A stretch of DNA of 64,000 nucleotides from Arabidopsis thaliana (GCF_000001735.4 NC_003074.8:11966101-12030100), one strand, 5' to 3'. Numbered from the stretch's first letter, positions 11,012 through 22,628 are shown. Translations and numbers: made by a program. Notes: a model not told the origin generated them from the letters alone.

Positions 11012-12727
11012 TTACTCACGAGGAGCGTTCTTCTTGAATAGCGCATAAGCATCGCTGTAAATGGCGATTGCATTGGACAATACCGCAAGAACAATCATGA
11101 AAATAGCTAAGGTTGTGTCCCTGTTTGTTGCTTTGTCATGACGATCCCTGCGAGAACATACAAAAATCGAAATAAATTTACCAAATCTGCCAAGGATTGT
11201 GTGGAGGTTTATATAAACAATCTACTTACTTTAGTATGATAGAAGCTGGGAAGATGAAGCCGAGACAAACAGCGGCGGTTGCTCCAGTGAATTGGAAAGC
11301 ATCCCAAATGCTTGGGATGAAGTTTGCACCCAAGAAGATTACAGAGATGAGACCGGCAGTGAGGCAACCGAACCTCACATTTGAGGTAGATAATGATCGA
11401 GCGGAAGGGAACAAGAGCCCGTCAATGTTAATCCGAAGAGGGTAGAAAACAATCGGGAACACGAGCATCAAATGAAGCGCGTAGCTAACTCGAACCGCAT
11501 CATTAAGGATAGAACCAAAAGGGATTCCAAGATCAGTGTCAAAGTTTGCAAGGACATCATCAAGAGTATCATCACCAAACAAGAGGAACCCGAAAATACT
11601 TGTCATTATGTAAACAGATGAGCAGAGCATAAGTGCTGATCGAACAACAGGTCTTATCTGAGAGGGGTCTTCGAGCTCGTTCTGTATACTGTGAACTGCA
11701 ACAAGTCAAACAAAACCAAGAACCATGAGATTATTTTCCATTTTTTAAAGCTATGCTTCCAAATTAAGAACTAAGCACATACATACCATTGTAATGGCAA
11801 ATGAATGCTGTGACAAGAACAGGTACGACTGTGAAGAGATTCCAGAAAGATGTTAAGTCAGTAACATCTGGTAACAATCTTGGCATCGCCACACCGCCAC
11901 TGATCAACTTCATAATTGAAATTCCCGCAGTAATAATGAGAAACACAACCGCCAGAGCCACGGATAAGGCCGATGTAAATTTCAAAGAATCTGCAAAGAA
12001 CAGCATAATCATATATTCAGTACCAAACATAGAAATATCTACGACAAGGAACGAATCAGACACTAACCGATTCGCTTGAAGCAAGCCAATGGAGCAAACA
12101 CACCAAGAGTAGTAATCAGAAGAATAGCAGCTCTTCCATTCCACCAATGGTGACCAAACCATCCTTCGAGAACACCGAAATGATGGATACCATCTTCCGT
12201 CTTTCCAGCCAACACATCACCTTCAAACACAAACACAAGATTCAACAACACAGTGGCAACATAATATCGAAAAACTCGAAAGACGAGGATAACATAACAA
12301 TACCTATAATGATCATGTATACAATCAAAACACCGATGTTATTAACTAAAACCGCGACTTGAAGCAAAATCCTTCCAGGATTACCAAAAGAACCACCCAT
12401 TAAACCACCGTAAGATCGATTCTTCCCAGCTTTACTAAACCTAAGCAAGAACTCAATCGACGCATCAGTCAAGAAAGCCATAACAACAATCATCGTGATT
12501 CCAAGTCCAAGTCCAAGAATCTTCATTGTAGCAGGCAAAGCCATGATACCAGCACCAATTATAGTCGTGGCGAGGTTAAAAACCGCGCCACTAAAAGAAG
12601 CTCCATTGAATTCATCATGAGCAACTTCATCTCCATGACACTCTGGTAATAACGGAGCAGCGATATCATTAGAGCAAGTAGAACTGTTCCTCCTTGGAAT
12701 TGGAGCAACATCTCCAACAACTGTCAT
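11012..12727 (-). CDS. AVT6-type amino-acid transporter (AAAP family)
   Basis: Five exons on the minus strand: 12727-12304, 12220-12068, 11990-11787, 11695-11230, 11147-11012, all with GT-AG introns, giving 460 aa. After a hydrophilic N-terminus, residues from about 45 carry SGAVFNLATTIIGAGIMALP, the signature of the AAAP (SLC38/AVT) amino-acid transporter family. About eleven hydrophobic segments follow, including VAVLVNNIGVLIVYMIIIGD and the NFIPSIWDAFQFTGATAA region. Plant AVT6 members export amino acids across the vacuolar or ER membrane; this role comes from the family. It looks like the Arabidopsis At3g30390 product in length and order, recalled and not searched. No breaks are seen. It converges with the hydrolase gene and has a leader intron described separately. 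Confidence 0.93.
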
Positions 12728-12747
12728 CTTTGAAATTGCAAGCTGTC

Positions 12748-13520
12748 AAAATTCATTTAGAGAACAAAAATAACATAAGACATCGTACAAAAATAAATCT
12801 TTATACGTATTATTGAAGCAACGAACCTTAAAAGAGACGAACTTTGATTCAACTGATTAGACAAGTAGGAATCGAAAAACCTAAAATTGATTCAAGCCCA
12901 GTTGATTTTGATCGAAAGTTGACCCAGAAATTGGATTCTGATGAAATTGATTAAAAAACGAAATTTTACTGTTTGAAAAAAAGACTTTGAACTTTGATTC
13001 AAAAATTACAAGATTATACACAAGTAGGAATCAAAAAGCTCTAAAATTGATCCAAACCCAATTGATTTTATTACAAAAACCAATTTTATTACAACCTTAA
13101 AAAGAGACAAAACTTGGATTCAAGTGATTAAGACAAGTAGGAATCAAAAGATCTAAAATTGATTCAAAACCAATTGATTTTGATCGAAATTGGTTTGACC
13201 CAGAAAATGGATTCTGATTGAAGAAATGAAATTTGACTGTTTTGATTCAGAACTTACACGATTAGACAAGTAGGAATCAAAAGACCTAAAATTGATCGAA
13301 ACCCAGATTTTGGTAGGAGAAAATGGTTTGGTGCTAGAATCAGACACCAAGGTAGAAGAATTAGGAAAATATTTATGAAAGAGTGGAGAGATTAGAGAGA
13401 AGATTTTTAATCTTCTAAAGAAGAAATTTGAGGAGAAATGATTTTGGAGATGAAGGGAAATTATAGGCCTCACGATTTTGGTTTTGCTGACGATGGAAAT
13501 TGTGATTGTGTACGACACTA
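12748..13520 (-). promoter_or_regulatory. 5' leader with repeat-filled leader intron of the transporter gene
   Basis: Upstream of the ATG there is an acceptor-like TTTTGACAG near 12745. The best donor (CGT followed by GTAAGTTC) is near 13255, so a leader intron of about 0.5 kb is likely. Within it are diverged tandem copies sharing ACAAGTAGGAATC at about 12862, 13022, 13134 and 13268; the last copy lies at the end of the first leader exon. Only that copy keeps a good GTAAGT donor. The antisense frame at 13153-13518 has no support as protein. Confidence 0.5.
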
Positions 13521-13929
13521 TAATCTTTTAAAAATGGATTTTGTTTGTTTATTGGATAATGAGGTACGTGTGTATCCAGGAAAGGTGAATTAAATGAGAT
13601 TAGATTAAATTAAATTGTCAAATTTACTGTATTATGTTGACTATTTATTTGATCTTAGGTGGTGCTGATTGGATTTTGGAGAAAATCGACGCAGTGTTTA
13701 GGATTTTCTGAATTGTATATAATATGCTTGAAAGTTTATAAAATAGAAGAGAATTATGGTCTCAAAAAGATACTATATATAAAGGTAAAAACATTATGTA
13801 ATTGGTTTAACTAAACATATGATATTTTATTTTATTTTGTATGTTATGTAGTATTGGTAAATTTACTTATGTTGCATGATTAACAGTTTTCTAATTCTGG
13901 TTTCTTAAAAAACGTAAATTGTAAAAGGA
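13521..13929. other. Intergenic DNA upstream of the transporter gene
   Basis: AT-rich sequence, presumably including the transporter promoter in its first few hundred bases. No TATA box can be assigned with confidence and no other feature is seen. Confidence 0.5.
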
Positions 13930-15005
13930 AAAAATATAGTTTGATACGCGAACTTATAAAAACTGGTTATTTAGTACGTGAATTTCGTATATTGTAATTT
14001 AATATAAGTATAATTCATTGACCACTCATTTATATTACGTAAAAATCGTTGACCAAGTTAAAATTTATACGATGTTATTTGGTGTTAACAGACATGATAA
14101 CAACCGTTAACTAGTTTTTGTTAGTTTTCAATACAATGTTGTTTCACCACAATCGAAATGGGAAAAAATGTCGTTTGATTGTTCAACTTTTAAATTGTAG
14201 ATATTTTATACATCAAATTCACATGTGATCATTTTATACATGAACTAAACGTTGATCAGCCATTTTAAATATAAGAATATGTGACCAGACTAAAAAGACA
14301 TATCACTGTCTAGGCCTAGATATTCAGATTTCGGTTTGGATTTTGTTCGGATTTAATCGGATTCAGATAATTCATGTAGGAGAGTGTATTATCCATTTGG
14401 ATTTTATAACTATTCAGTTTTGATAGGTGTTAGATTTGGATCCAAAACTGATATGAATCTAACATCTATCTGAAGTGAATAGTTATAAAATCCTAACATA
14501 TAATAAACTCTCCTATCTGAATTAACTGAATTAGAATAAATCCAAACCGAATCTGACCCAAATCTTAATGTTTAGGCTTAGATAGTGGTATATCTTTTTG
14601 GCATGGTCAACACATTCTCATGTCTTAAACGGCTTGTCAACATTTAGTTCATGTATAAAATTGTCACATGTGAAGTTAGTGTATAAAACTGCCATGTTTT
14701 AAAAGTTAGTGTATTAAATGACGTTTTTCCCGTTTCGATTATGGTAAAACGACGTCAGTATTGGGTACTAACGGAGATTAGTTAACGACTGTTATCAGAA
14801 TTTGTTAATGTTAGATAACGTCGTGTAGATTTTGGTCTGGTCAATGATTTTTATATGTATTAAATGGCCGGTCAACAATTTTTACATGTATTAAATGGCC
14901 GGTCAACAATTTTTACATGTATTAAATGGGCATATTTGAAGTTAACGTATTAAATGACCACCTTTTAAAAGTTTGCGTATTAAACAACATCTTCCCCAAT
15001 TGTAA
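13930..15005. mobile_element. ~1.07-kb fold-back element with a nested palindrome
   Basis: The left arm (GTTTGATACGCGAACTTATAAA and on) returns as its reverse complement at the right end (GTTTAATACGCAAACTTTTAAAAG read inward from about 15000). Further inward both arms share words such as TTAACG.CTGTTATC, CACATGTGA and GTTCATGTATAAAA. The centre (about 14310-14590) is a second palindrome flanked by TAGGC words, with GGTTTGGATTT facing AAATCCAAACC. A 31-bp word (TATTAAATGGCCGGTCAAC and on) is tandemly repeated near 14857-14920. There is no protein. It is a fold-back or MITE-type element whose transcript would form a long hairpin. Confidence 0.6.
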
Positions 15006-16044
15006 AAGTGAAAAGATAACTTTTTATCATTTAAAATTCCGCCAAAAGCAAGATCCAATCTGTTGAGCGGTCATAGAGTACCTAGCAAATCCAATTTTAA
15101 TGCACTGAACTATGCATTGTTGCCTACGAAAGTTGAGTAACAGATTATAGGGAGATTTGTCGGTGAGACCTATATCCTAGGCTAATTTGTTTATTTGCCT
15201 TTCGTAGTTATGAACTAGAACGAAAATATAGAAACTTAAATAGATCTAAACCTTAGTTAGTCGAGAACCATGATACCCGGAGAAACCCTAAAACACCCAA
15301 CGCCTTAGTCTCATACTTTACAACTGATATCCATTCTGCTTTCATACCTTTACTTTGGTTTCATTCATAGTTTTCATTTTCTTTCATTGCATTAGTTATA
15401 GGAAACACAAAACCAAAACCTCCAAGTTTAGTTTTGTGTTAGATAGATCTTCTTCTCTGAATTCAATACTCTGTAGCTACACTCTATGTGGGATCAATCC
15501 TAAAATACTATTACTGATTACTGTGCACTTGCAGTTAAGGTGTGGTTTTTAGGTAAAATTTTTGAAGTAAAAACCATGACGCATCACTACACTTAACTCT
15601 ATATGGGATTTCTGGTTTTAAAATTGAAATAATTTGAAAATCATGTTCATCGCCATCTTCGTCTTTAGCTTTTGAAGCAGTCTTCTCAAGCAAACCTTTT
15701 CTTTTATCACCTGATTTATAGGCAATTCAAGTAAGGCGAATCATAGGTTCTTTTTGTTGAATAGTTATGCCATGGAACATAGCACACTCTGATTGTTTCT
15801 TTTTCTATATTGATTACTTGTTTTGGGATTGTTGCGTCTATCGCAAGTTCCTCATCAAATGCAAAATCATGTCATTCAGTTTTGTGTTATCCTCAAAAGA
15901 GACTCTAACATAGTAACATTGTTTGTTGAAACAAAGTGCAACCAATGCTTCTCTCTCCTCTGCGGTTGAATCTCACGTGCTGTTATTTTCTTAATCACAT
16001 TGACGCAGAAGTTCACCTCTTCGATGAAAATTTATACGTCGTGA
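15006..16044. other. Degraded sequence, possibly remnants of a MULE
   Basis: No intact gene. On the minus strand around 15890-16040 a block reads IFIEEVNFCVNVIKK and then REIQPQRREKHWL, with stops on either side. It might be the continuation of the 16760-16954 relic across the MITE. The plus-strand frame at 15355-15552 has no family features. Confidence 0.3.
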
Positions 16045-16793
16045 TTAGAGATGTTAATGATGGGTTAAAATCCACTGGGTACCCAAAACCCATATAAAAT
16101 TTTAAGCCCATAGATCTACTTTTTCTGAAAAAAAAATACATGTTTAAAATGGGCTGGGTGTCCAAATAAATAAAACTCATATGGGTTTATCTCATTGGGT
16201 TATGGGTACCCATGGGTTTTATTAAGTCCTTTTTCAAGTGAATCAACATTTCTCGTAAAAAACAAATTCACATTTTTTCGCCAAAACCGCGATTTAACAG
16301 TTTACCGCAAAAAAGACATTCAACATTTTCCCGCCAAAAAAGACATTCAACATTTTCCGCCAAAAACGACAATCAACATTTTTCCGCCAAAACGCAATTC
16401 AACATTTTCCCGCCAAAAACGACATTCAACATTTTCCCGCCAAAACGCAATTTAACATCTTCCCGTCAAATAACGCGATTCAAAATTTTCCGTCAACAAA
16501 TGATTTCACATTTTTCCGCCAAAAACGACATTCAACATTTTCTCGCCAAAAAGGATTTCACATTTTCCGGTCAAAAATGCAATTTAACATTTTCCCGCCA
16601 AAAATGATATTCAATATTTTTTCGCCAAAAACGCAATTTAACATTTTCCCATCAAATATATATGTAATACATAAAATAAATACAATTTAAAATATATTTA
16701 TGAGGGATTTTTCTGCCAAACACGACTTGTGATCTTCACAAATAGTAGATTGGATCCATCTATGAGGGATTTTTATTGGACATCTCTAAAACA
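16045..16793. mobile_element. hAT-like MITE with a second E2F-type array
   Basis: The ends read TAGAGATGTTAATG on the left and, inward from the right, TAGAGATGTCCAAT, resembling hAT ends in plants; I find no matching 8-bp target duplication. After the left end is a region of TGGGTTT/AACCCAT words. From 16255 to 16660 the unit ACATTTTCCCGCCAAAAACG (period about 25-27 bp) repeats roughly fifteen times with drift, and about four copies hold exact TTCCCGCCAA. The frame 16195-16455 is a by-product of the repeat. Confidence 0.5.
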
Positions 16794-16954
16794 ACGTCTT
16801 CGGCTCGTACTCCAAGCTTCTCTTTAACTTTACTTGCAAACTCTTTGTACATCATTGAATCTCGCAGGCAAACTAATCGATTTTCCTCCATAGTTTCAGA
16901 TTCTAAATTCCAAACCAACGGATCGACCTTCACCCATTCTCTTATAACGAGCAT
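16760..16954 (-). pseudogene. Possible MULE transposase N-terminal fragment
   Basis: A minus-strand frame of 64 residues contains LVIREWVKVDPLVW and, further on, YKEFASKVKEKLGV followed by VVLEMS. The spacing and the end-motif resemble the N-terminal (PB1-like) part of plant MuDR-type transposases. The frame stops where the MITE begins, and a possible continuation lies beyond the MITE at about 16040-15890. The resemblance is faint; a chance frame is not excluded. Confidence 0.25.
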
Positions 16955-17049
16955 AACATGCTCTTAAGCAGTCATTTATGCAGCGTTTACGGTTGGTAGG
17001 AGGAGAATCAATCAAGTCCTGATTTTTTGGTTATTTCAATAATAAACAC

Positions 17050-17525
17050 TAGGCCTGGGCAAAATACCCGAATCCAAAGAACTGAACTGAACCCGACCCG
17101 AAAAGCCCGATCCGAACCCGAACCCAAAATTTTAAAATATCCGAACGAATCCTAAACTTTAAAACCCAAAAACCCGAACCCAAATCTGATTGAACTTGAA
17201 CCTGATCAAGTACCCGAACATATCTAAAATATATATACATAGAAATAATTTAATAGTAACAATCATATTTACAACAACTTAATTGCCTAAATGTTTTTGG
17301 ATTTTAACCTATTTTGTATATTTTTGGGTAATTTAATTATTTTTGATTGATTCGGATAAAAAATACTCAAATTCTTTTAGAAGTTGTGTATTTTCAAGTA
17401 ATTTGAATATATTTTGATACAAAATTTTGAGTTTTGGATACTCCGGGTAAACCCGAATCCGAACCCAAAAAACTCGATCCCAACCAGACCCATACCTAAA
17501 GTCTTAAAATACCCGAACAGCTCTT
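17050..17525 (+). mobile_element. hAT-like non-autonomous element, right end missing
   Basis: Starts TAGGCCTGGGCAAAATACCC and is rich in ACCCGAA words at both ends. It aligns along its length to the copy at 28883-29460 (shared ATATATATACATAGAAATAA, then AATTTTGAGTTTTGGATACT) but stops about 85 bp before the expected right terminus. The gene array begins at the break. Its outer flank is ATAAACAC. Confidence 0.75.
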
Positions 17526-17571
17526 AAATTTTTTCTAGTCATGATAGTTGTATCTTTAACATAAATCTTAT

Positions 17572-17924
17572 AGCAAAACTATACTTTTTTTTTTTTTTTT
17601 TTTTTTTTTGATAAACCCTATCGGCTAATCCGGTCAACCCCGGTAGAAACGCACCGAAGTACTTCAGAGTGGACTTTTTCCCGAAGGACCACCACACTGT
17701 CTGTCCCGAGTTTGGATGCTTTCCGACTAATGCCAGGGGGTAGTCAGGCCGCCTGCATTTCTGACTACCAGGTAAATCAATTGGGCCAAAGCCCAACTGA
17801 CAGACTTCCCAAACAAATGTGATTTTTGTTTCCAGGAGCATCGAACCCAGGTCTGAAAGTTTCACCCTTCCCCAAATCTTCTCCTACCACTGGACCACAG
17901 ATGCTTGGACAGCAAAACTATACT
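17572..17924 (-). mobile_element. tRNA-derived SINE with 14-bp TSD
   Basis: The 325-bp insert 17586-17910 is bounded by the direct repeat AGCAAAACTATACT (17572-17585 and 17911-17924). Read on the minus strand it opens with an A-box-like TGGTCCAGTGGTAGGAG and a B-box-like GGTTCGATGC, and it ends in a run of A. This is the layout of a tRNA-derived Brassicaceae SINE transcribed by RNA polymerase III. The other five units keep the empty site with one copy of the 14-mer. Confidence 0.9.
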
Positions 17925-18439
17925 TGATATTCTAAATTTATCAATTTGCTCTTGTGAACCTCATATTAGCCTAGAGAAACTTTGAAATTCTTTCAAGAAG
18001 TTCTATGTAGAATACAGTTTTAGTAACATTTATTAGCCATTTCGATTAAGATTATTGTTAGCAAAAAGTTTTTTTTTTTATATATATAAGAAAAACTATG
18101 TTTTAGATACAATGTGAGTTAGGCTTCTTAAATTTTAAAAGTTAAATACATTTATACTTAAAAATAGTTAGAAATTCAAATTTATACATAAATATGTCAA
18201 TTTGAACCTTATACCCATTAAATATTTGGTGTTAGATATCAAAATAAAAGAAAATTAACCATTTGTTACTTATATTGAATTGGATATTGTTACATGTATT
18301 TATGTTTTTTTTTGTTTAATTTTGAAACGTTGATAAAAACCATTAAATTTAAGTTTTGTACTATATTTATTTGTCGAAAATATAATTGTCATTAAATATA
18401 ACGTTAACTTTATTTTTAAAATACGTTGTTATTTTTATT

Positions 18440-18470
18440 TCGTATATAGAGGTAAGGTAACTTCATTTTT
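18440..18470 (+). promoter_or_regulatory. Conserved TATA region and GTAACTT motif before the first array gene
   Basis: A TATA-like TATATAGAGG sits about 105-110 bp before the start codon; other copies have TTTATAAAGG or CTATATAAAGG. GTAACTT follows at 18457-18463 and is kept in all six units. It fits the published MYB98 binding word GTAACNT of synergid-expressed genes, but a 7-bp match so close to the TATA box is weak evidence. Confidence 0.4.
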
Positions 18471-18554
18471 TAAATAACAAATACAAATCATTCTTTATTA
18501 CGATTTGTTTAGTTAAACAAAAATATTTCTTGTATATTTCAATCATAAGTAGAT

Positions 18555-18902
18555 ATGTCTAAATTTAACTCTCAGATTACTATGCTATTCATTGTTTTAG
18601 CTTTGGTGTGTGCGTTTGTTCCGGCTTTCTCAATCGAAGAAGCGGAAGCAAATTTATTATGGAAAACTTGTCTTGTTAAAATTACTCCTAAGTGTGCGTT
18701 GGATATAATCGCTGCTGTCTTTGAAAATGGAACAATGCATGATCCTTGTTACAACGATCTCGTCAAAGAAGGAAAAGTGTGTCACGATACGCTTATTAAA
18801 TATATTGCTGATAAACCCATGTTAATTGCCCACGAAACTGAATACTTGAAGAAAAGTGATGACTTATGGAAACATTGTGTCTCAATATCCAAAAGTGCTT
18901 GA
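18555..18902 (+). CDS. Small secreted Cys-rich protein, ECA1/prolamin-like, copy 1
   Basis: Intronless, 115 aa. Residues 1-26 form a signal peptide ending VPAFS. The mature part carries a helical Cys-rich domain. The consensus of the array has six cysteines at 39, 47, 65, 66, 76 and 108 (C-x7-C-x17-CC-x9-C-x31-C), fitting the plant ECA1/prolamin-like secreted proteins expressed mainly in female gametophytes. In this copy position 66 is Tyr and position 62 is His, so one cysteine of the CC pair is gone and one disulphide may be lost. A polyadenylation-like AATAAA lies about 30 bp after the stop. Expression and role are family inferences. Confidence 0.8.
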   Translation: MSKFNSQITMLFIVLALVCAFVPAFSIEEAEANLLWKTCLVKITPKCALDIIAAVFENGTMHDPCYNDLVKEGKVCHDTLIKYIADKPMLIAHETEYLKKSDDLWKHCVSISKSA

Positions 18903-20416
18903 AATATGTAATATTTTTTACTGTTTTGATCAATAAATTGGTATTTTCTGTTATTGAAGTTTTCTTCACTCAAACATTTATATTTTCACTTTACTACAAT
19001 TTCAATCAAAGCGAATTTCGTTCTAAAAAAATGTAACATAAATTTATGATTTTCTATTATCACTTAAAACAAAGTTTCTTATGAATAGCGAAATAATAAT
19101 AATTCAATATTTAATTATTAAGAGGCGCTCTAAACATTATTTTTAGAGAATTGTTTTTTTGTATTTTCTTTTTAATGAGATTAATATCTTTTTCATAATT
19201 TAACGAAGTTTAACTTTTTTCAAAGCATTTGGAGAACTTATTTCTTTAAATTCCGGAAAAAAAGAATTTAAAATCTTTATCATTATTCTATAATTCAGTG
19301 ACCTTAGCCAAAAACCTCAAACAAATAAGCAAATCATTTTCAAGCAGATTTACAAATTTTAAATTTGAATTTCAATGCACAAAACGAAAAACTTGATGGA
19401 TGAGACAAGTTTGAATATAATATCTATTAAACACTATAATTTTATAAATTTAGCAAAAATTATATTTCCTAATGGATCTGTTAGTTCATACGTATCTTAA
19501 TTAGTGTCAAATCATATCTAATGATTAGTGATCAAACTAGTTTGATATCTTTAAGTGTCTTTTACCTTTTATTAATTGAATTTAACTTGAATCCTTCTTC
19601 TTTTTTTTTATATACAAACAACTTTAATCCTTCGTTAAAGTATAAATTTAAAATATTTTGCTTTGATTCTAGTTATCGGTTTATATTTACTAAGTTTTAG
19701 TTCATGTGCAATTTCAAATGATATGCTTTTAAATTTTTTCTAGTCATGATAGTTATATGTTTAACATAAATCTTATAGCAAAACTATATTTGATATTCTA
19801 AATTTATCAATTTGCTCTTGTGAACCTCATATTAGCCTAGAGAAACTTTAAAATCCTTTCAAGAAGTTCTATGTCGAATACAATTTTACTAACATTTATT
19901 AGCCATTTCGATTAAGATTATTGTTACCAAAAAGTTTTGTTTTTTTTAATAAAAAAACTATGTTTTAGATACAATGTGAGTTAGGCTTCTTAAATTTTAA
20001 AAGTTAAATACATTTATACTTCAAAATAGTTGGAAATTCAAATTTATACATAAATATGTCAATTTGAACCTTATACCCATTAAATATTTGGTGTTAGATA
20101 TCAAAATAAAAGAAAATTAACCATTTGTTACTTATATTAAATTGGATATTGTTACATGTATTTATGTTTTTTTTGGTTTAATTTTGAAACGTTGATAGAA
20201 ACCATTAAATTTAAGTTTTGTAATATATTTATTTGTCAAAAATATAATTGTCATTAAATATAACGTTAACTTTATTTTTAAAATACGTTGTTATTTTTAT
20301 TTCCTTTATAAAGGTAAGGTAACTTCATTTTTTAAATAACAAATATAAATCATTCTTTACTACGATTTGTTTAGTAAAACAAGAATATTTCTTGTATATT
20401 TCAATCATAAGTAGAT

Positions 20417-20766
20417 ATGTCTAAATTTAACTCTCAGATTACTATGCTATTCATTGTTTTAGCTTTGGTGTGTGCGTTTGTTCCGGCTTTCTCAGTCGAA
20501 GAAGCAGAAGCAAATTTTTATTATGGAAAACTTGTCTTGTTAAAATTACTCCTAAATGTGCGTTGGATATAATCGCTGCTGTCTTTGAAAATGGAACAAT
20601 GCCTGATCCTTGTTGCAACGATCTCGTCAACGAAGGAAAAGTGTGTCACGATACGCTTATTAAATATATTGCTGATAAACCCATGTTAATTGCCCACGAA
20701 ACTGAATACTTGAAGAAGAGTGATAACTTGTGGAAACATTGTGTCTCAATATCCGAAAGTGCTTGA
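20417..20766 (+). pseudogene. ECA1/prolamin-like copy 2, frameshifted
   Basis: The copy is two bases longer than its sisters because a run of three T after GAAGCAAA has become five (about 20514-20518, near codon 33). The frame shifts just after the signal peptide, so the mature domain is not made from the normal start. The rest is well kept, including all six cysteine codons, so the break is recent. An internal frame from 20470 joins the shifted leader to the domain but loses the signal peptide. Confidence 0.85.
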
Positions 20767-22280
20767 AATATGTAATATTTTTTAATGTTTTGATCAATAA
20801 ATTGGTATTTTCTGTTATTGAAGTTTTCTTCACTCAAACATTTATATTTTCACTTTACTACAATTTCAATCAAAGCGAATTTCGTTCTAAAAAAATATAA
20901 CATAAATTTATGATTTTCTATTTTCACTTAAAACAAAGTTTCTTATGAATAGCGAAATAATAATAATTCAATATTTAATTATTAAGAGGCGCTCTAAACA
21001 TTATTTTTAGAGAATTGTTTTTTTGTATTTTCTTGTTAATGAGATTAATATGTTTTTCATAATTCAACGAAGTTTAACTTTTTTCAAAGCATTTGGAGAA
21101 CTTATTTCTTTAAATTCCGGAAAAAAAGAATTTAAAATCTTTATCATTATTCTATAATTTAGTAACCTTAGCCAAAAACCTCAAACAAATAAGCAAATCA
21201 TTTTCAAGCAGATTTACAAATTTTAAATTTGAATTTCAATGCACAAAACGAAAAACTTGATGGATGAGAGAAGTTTGAATATAATATCTATTAAATACTA
21301 TAATTTTATAAATTTAGCAAAAATTATATTTTCTAATGGATCTGTTAATTCATACGTATCTTAATTAGTGTCAAATCATATCTAATGATTAGTGATCAAA
21401 CTAGTTTGATATCTATAAGTGTCATTTACCATTTATTAATTGAATTTAACTTGAATCCTTCTTTTTTTTTTATATACAAACAACTTTAATCCTTCGTTAA
21501 AGTATAAATTTAAAATATTTTGCTTTGATTCTAGTTATCGGTTTATATTTACTAAGTTTTAGTTCATGTGCAATTTTAAATGATATGCTTTTAAATTTTT
21601 TCTAGTCATGATAGTTATATCTTTAACATAAATCTTATAGCAAAACTATACTTGATATTCTAAATTTATCAATTTGCTCTTGTGAACCTCATATTAGCCT
21701 AGAGAAACTTTAAAATCCTTTCAAGAAGTTCTATGTCGAATACAGTTTTACTAACATTTATTAGCCATTTCGATTAAGATTATTGTTACCAAAAAGTTTT
21801 TTTTTTTCTTAATAAAAAAACTATGTTTTAGATACAATGTGAGTTAGTCTTCTTAAATTTTAAAAGTTAAATACATTTATACTTAAAAATAGTTGAAAAT
21901 TCAAATTTATACATAAATATGTCAATTTGAACCTTATACCCATTAAATATTTGGTGTTAGATATCAAAATAAAAGAAAATTAACCATTTGTTACTTATAT
22001 TAAATTGGATATTGTTACATGTATTTATCTTTTTTTTTGTTTAATTTTGAAACGTTGATAGAAACCATTAAATTTAAGTTTTGTGCTATATTTATTTGTC
22101 GAAAATATAATTGTCATTAAATATAACGTTAACTTTATTCTTAAAATACGTTGTTATTTTTATTTCCTTTATAAAGGTAAGGTAACTTCATTTTTTAAAT
22201 AACAAACTACAAATCATTCTTTATTACGATTTGTTTAGTAAAACAAGAATATTTCTTGTATATTTCAATCATAAGTAGAT

Positions 22281-22628
22281 ATGTCTAAATTTAACTCTCA
22301 GATTACTATGCTATTCATTGTTTTAGCTTTGGTGTGTGCGTTTGTTCCGGCTTTCTCAGCCGAAGAAGCGGAAGCAAATTTATTATGGAAAACTTGTCTT
22401 GTTAAAATTACTCCTAAGTGTGCGTTAGATATAATCGCTGCTGTCTTTGAAAATGGAACAATGCCTGATCCTTGTTGCAACGATCTCGTCAAAGAAGGAA
22501 AAGTGTGTCACGATACGCTTATTAAATATATTGCTGATAAACCCATGTTAATTGCCCACGAAACTGAATACTTGAAGAAGAGTGATGACTTGTGGAAACA
22601 TTGTTTCTCAATATCCGAAAGTGCTTGA
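22281..22628 (+). CDS. ECA1/prolamin-like secreted protein, copy 3
   Basis: Intact 115-aa frame with signal peptide (1-26, then AEEAEAN) and all six cysteines (39, 47, 65, 66, 76, 108). The protein is identical to copy 5 at 26005. Compared with copy 1 it has Pro62, Cys66 and Phe109. It belongs to the 3.72-kb duplicated pair of units, so a functional product could come from either or both copies. Confidence 0.85.
   Translation: MSKFNSQITMLFIVLALVCAFVPAFSAEEAEANLLWKTCLVKITPKCALDIIAAVFENGTMPDPCCNDLVKEGKVCHDTLIKYIADKPMLIAHETEYLKKSDDLWKHCFSISESA

Noticed and set aside
17060..17520. ACCCGAA-rich sequence as interstitial telomere repeat
   Set aside because: The Arabidopsis-type telomere is CCCTAAA; here the words are ACCCGAA and belong to a dispersed hAT-like element.
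18782..18973. Antisense 62-64-residue frames recurring in every array unit
   Set aside because: They are the reverse strand of the secreted-protein gene and its 3' end; recurrence follows from the tandem repeat.
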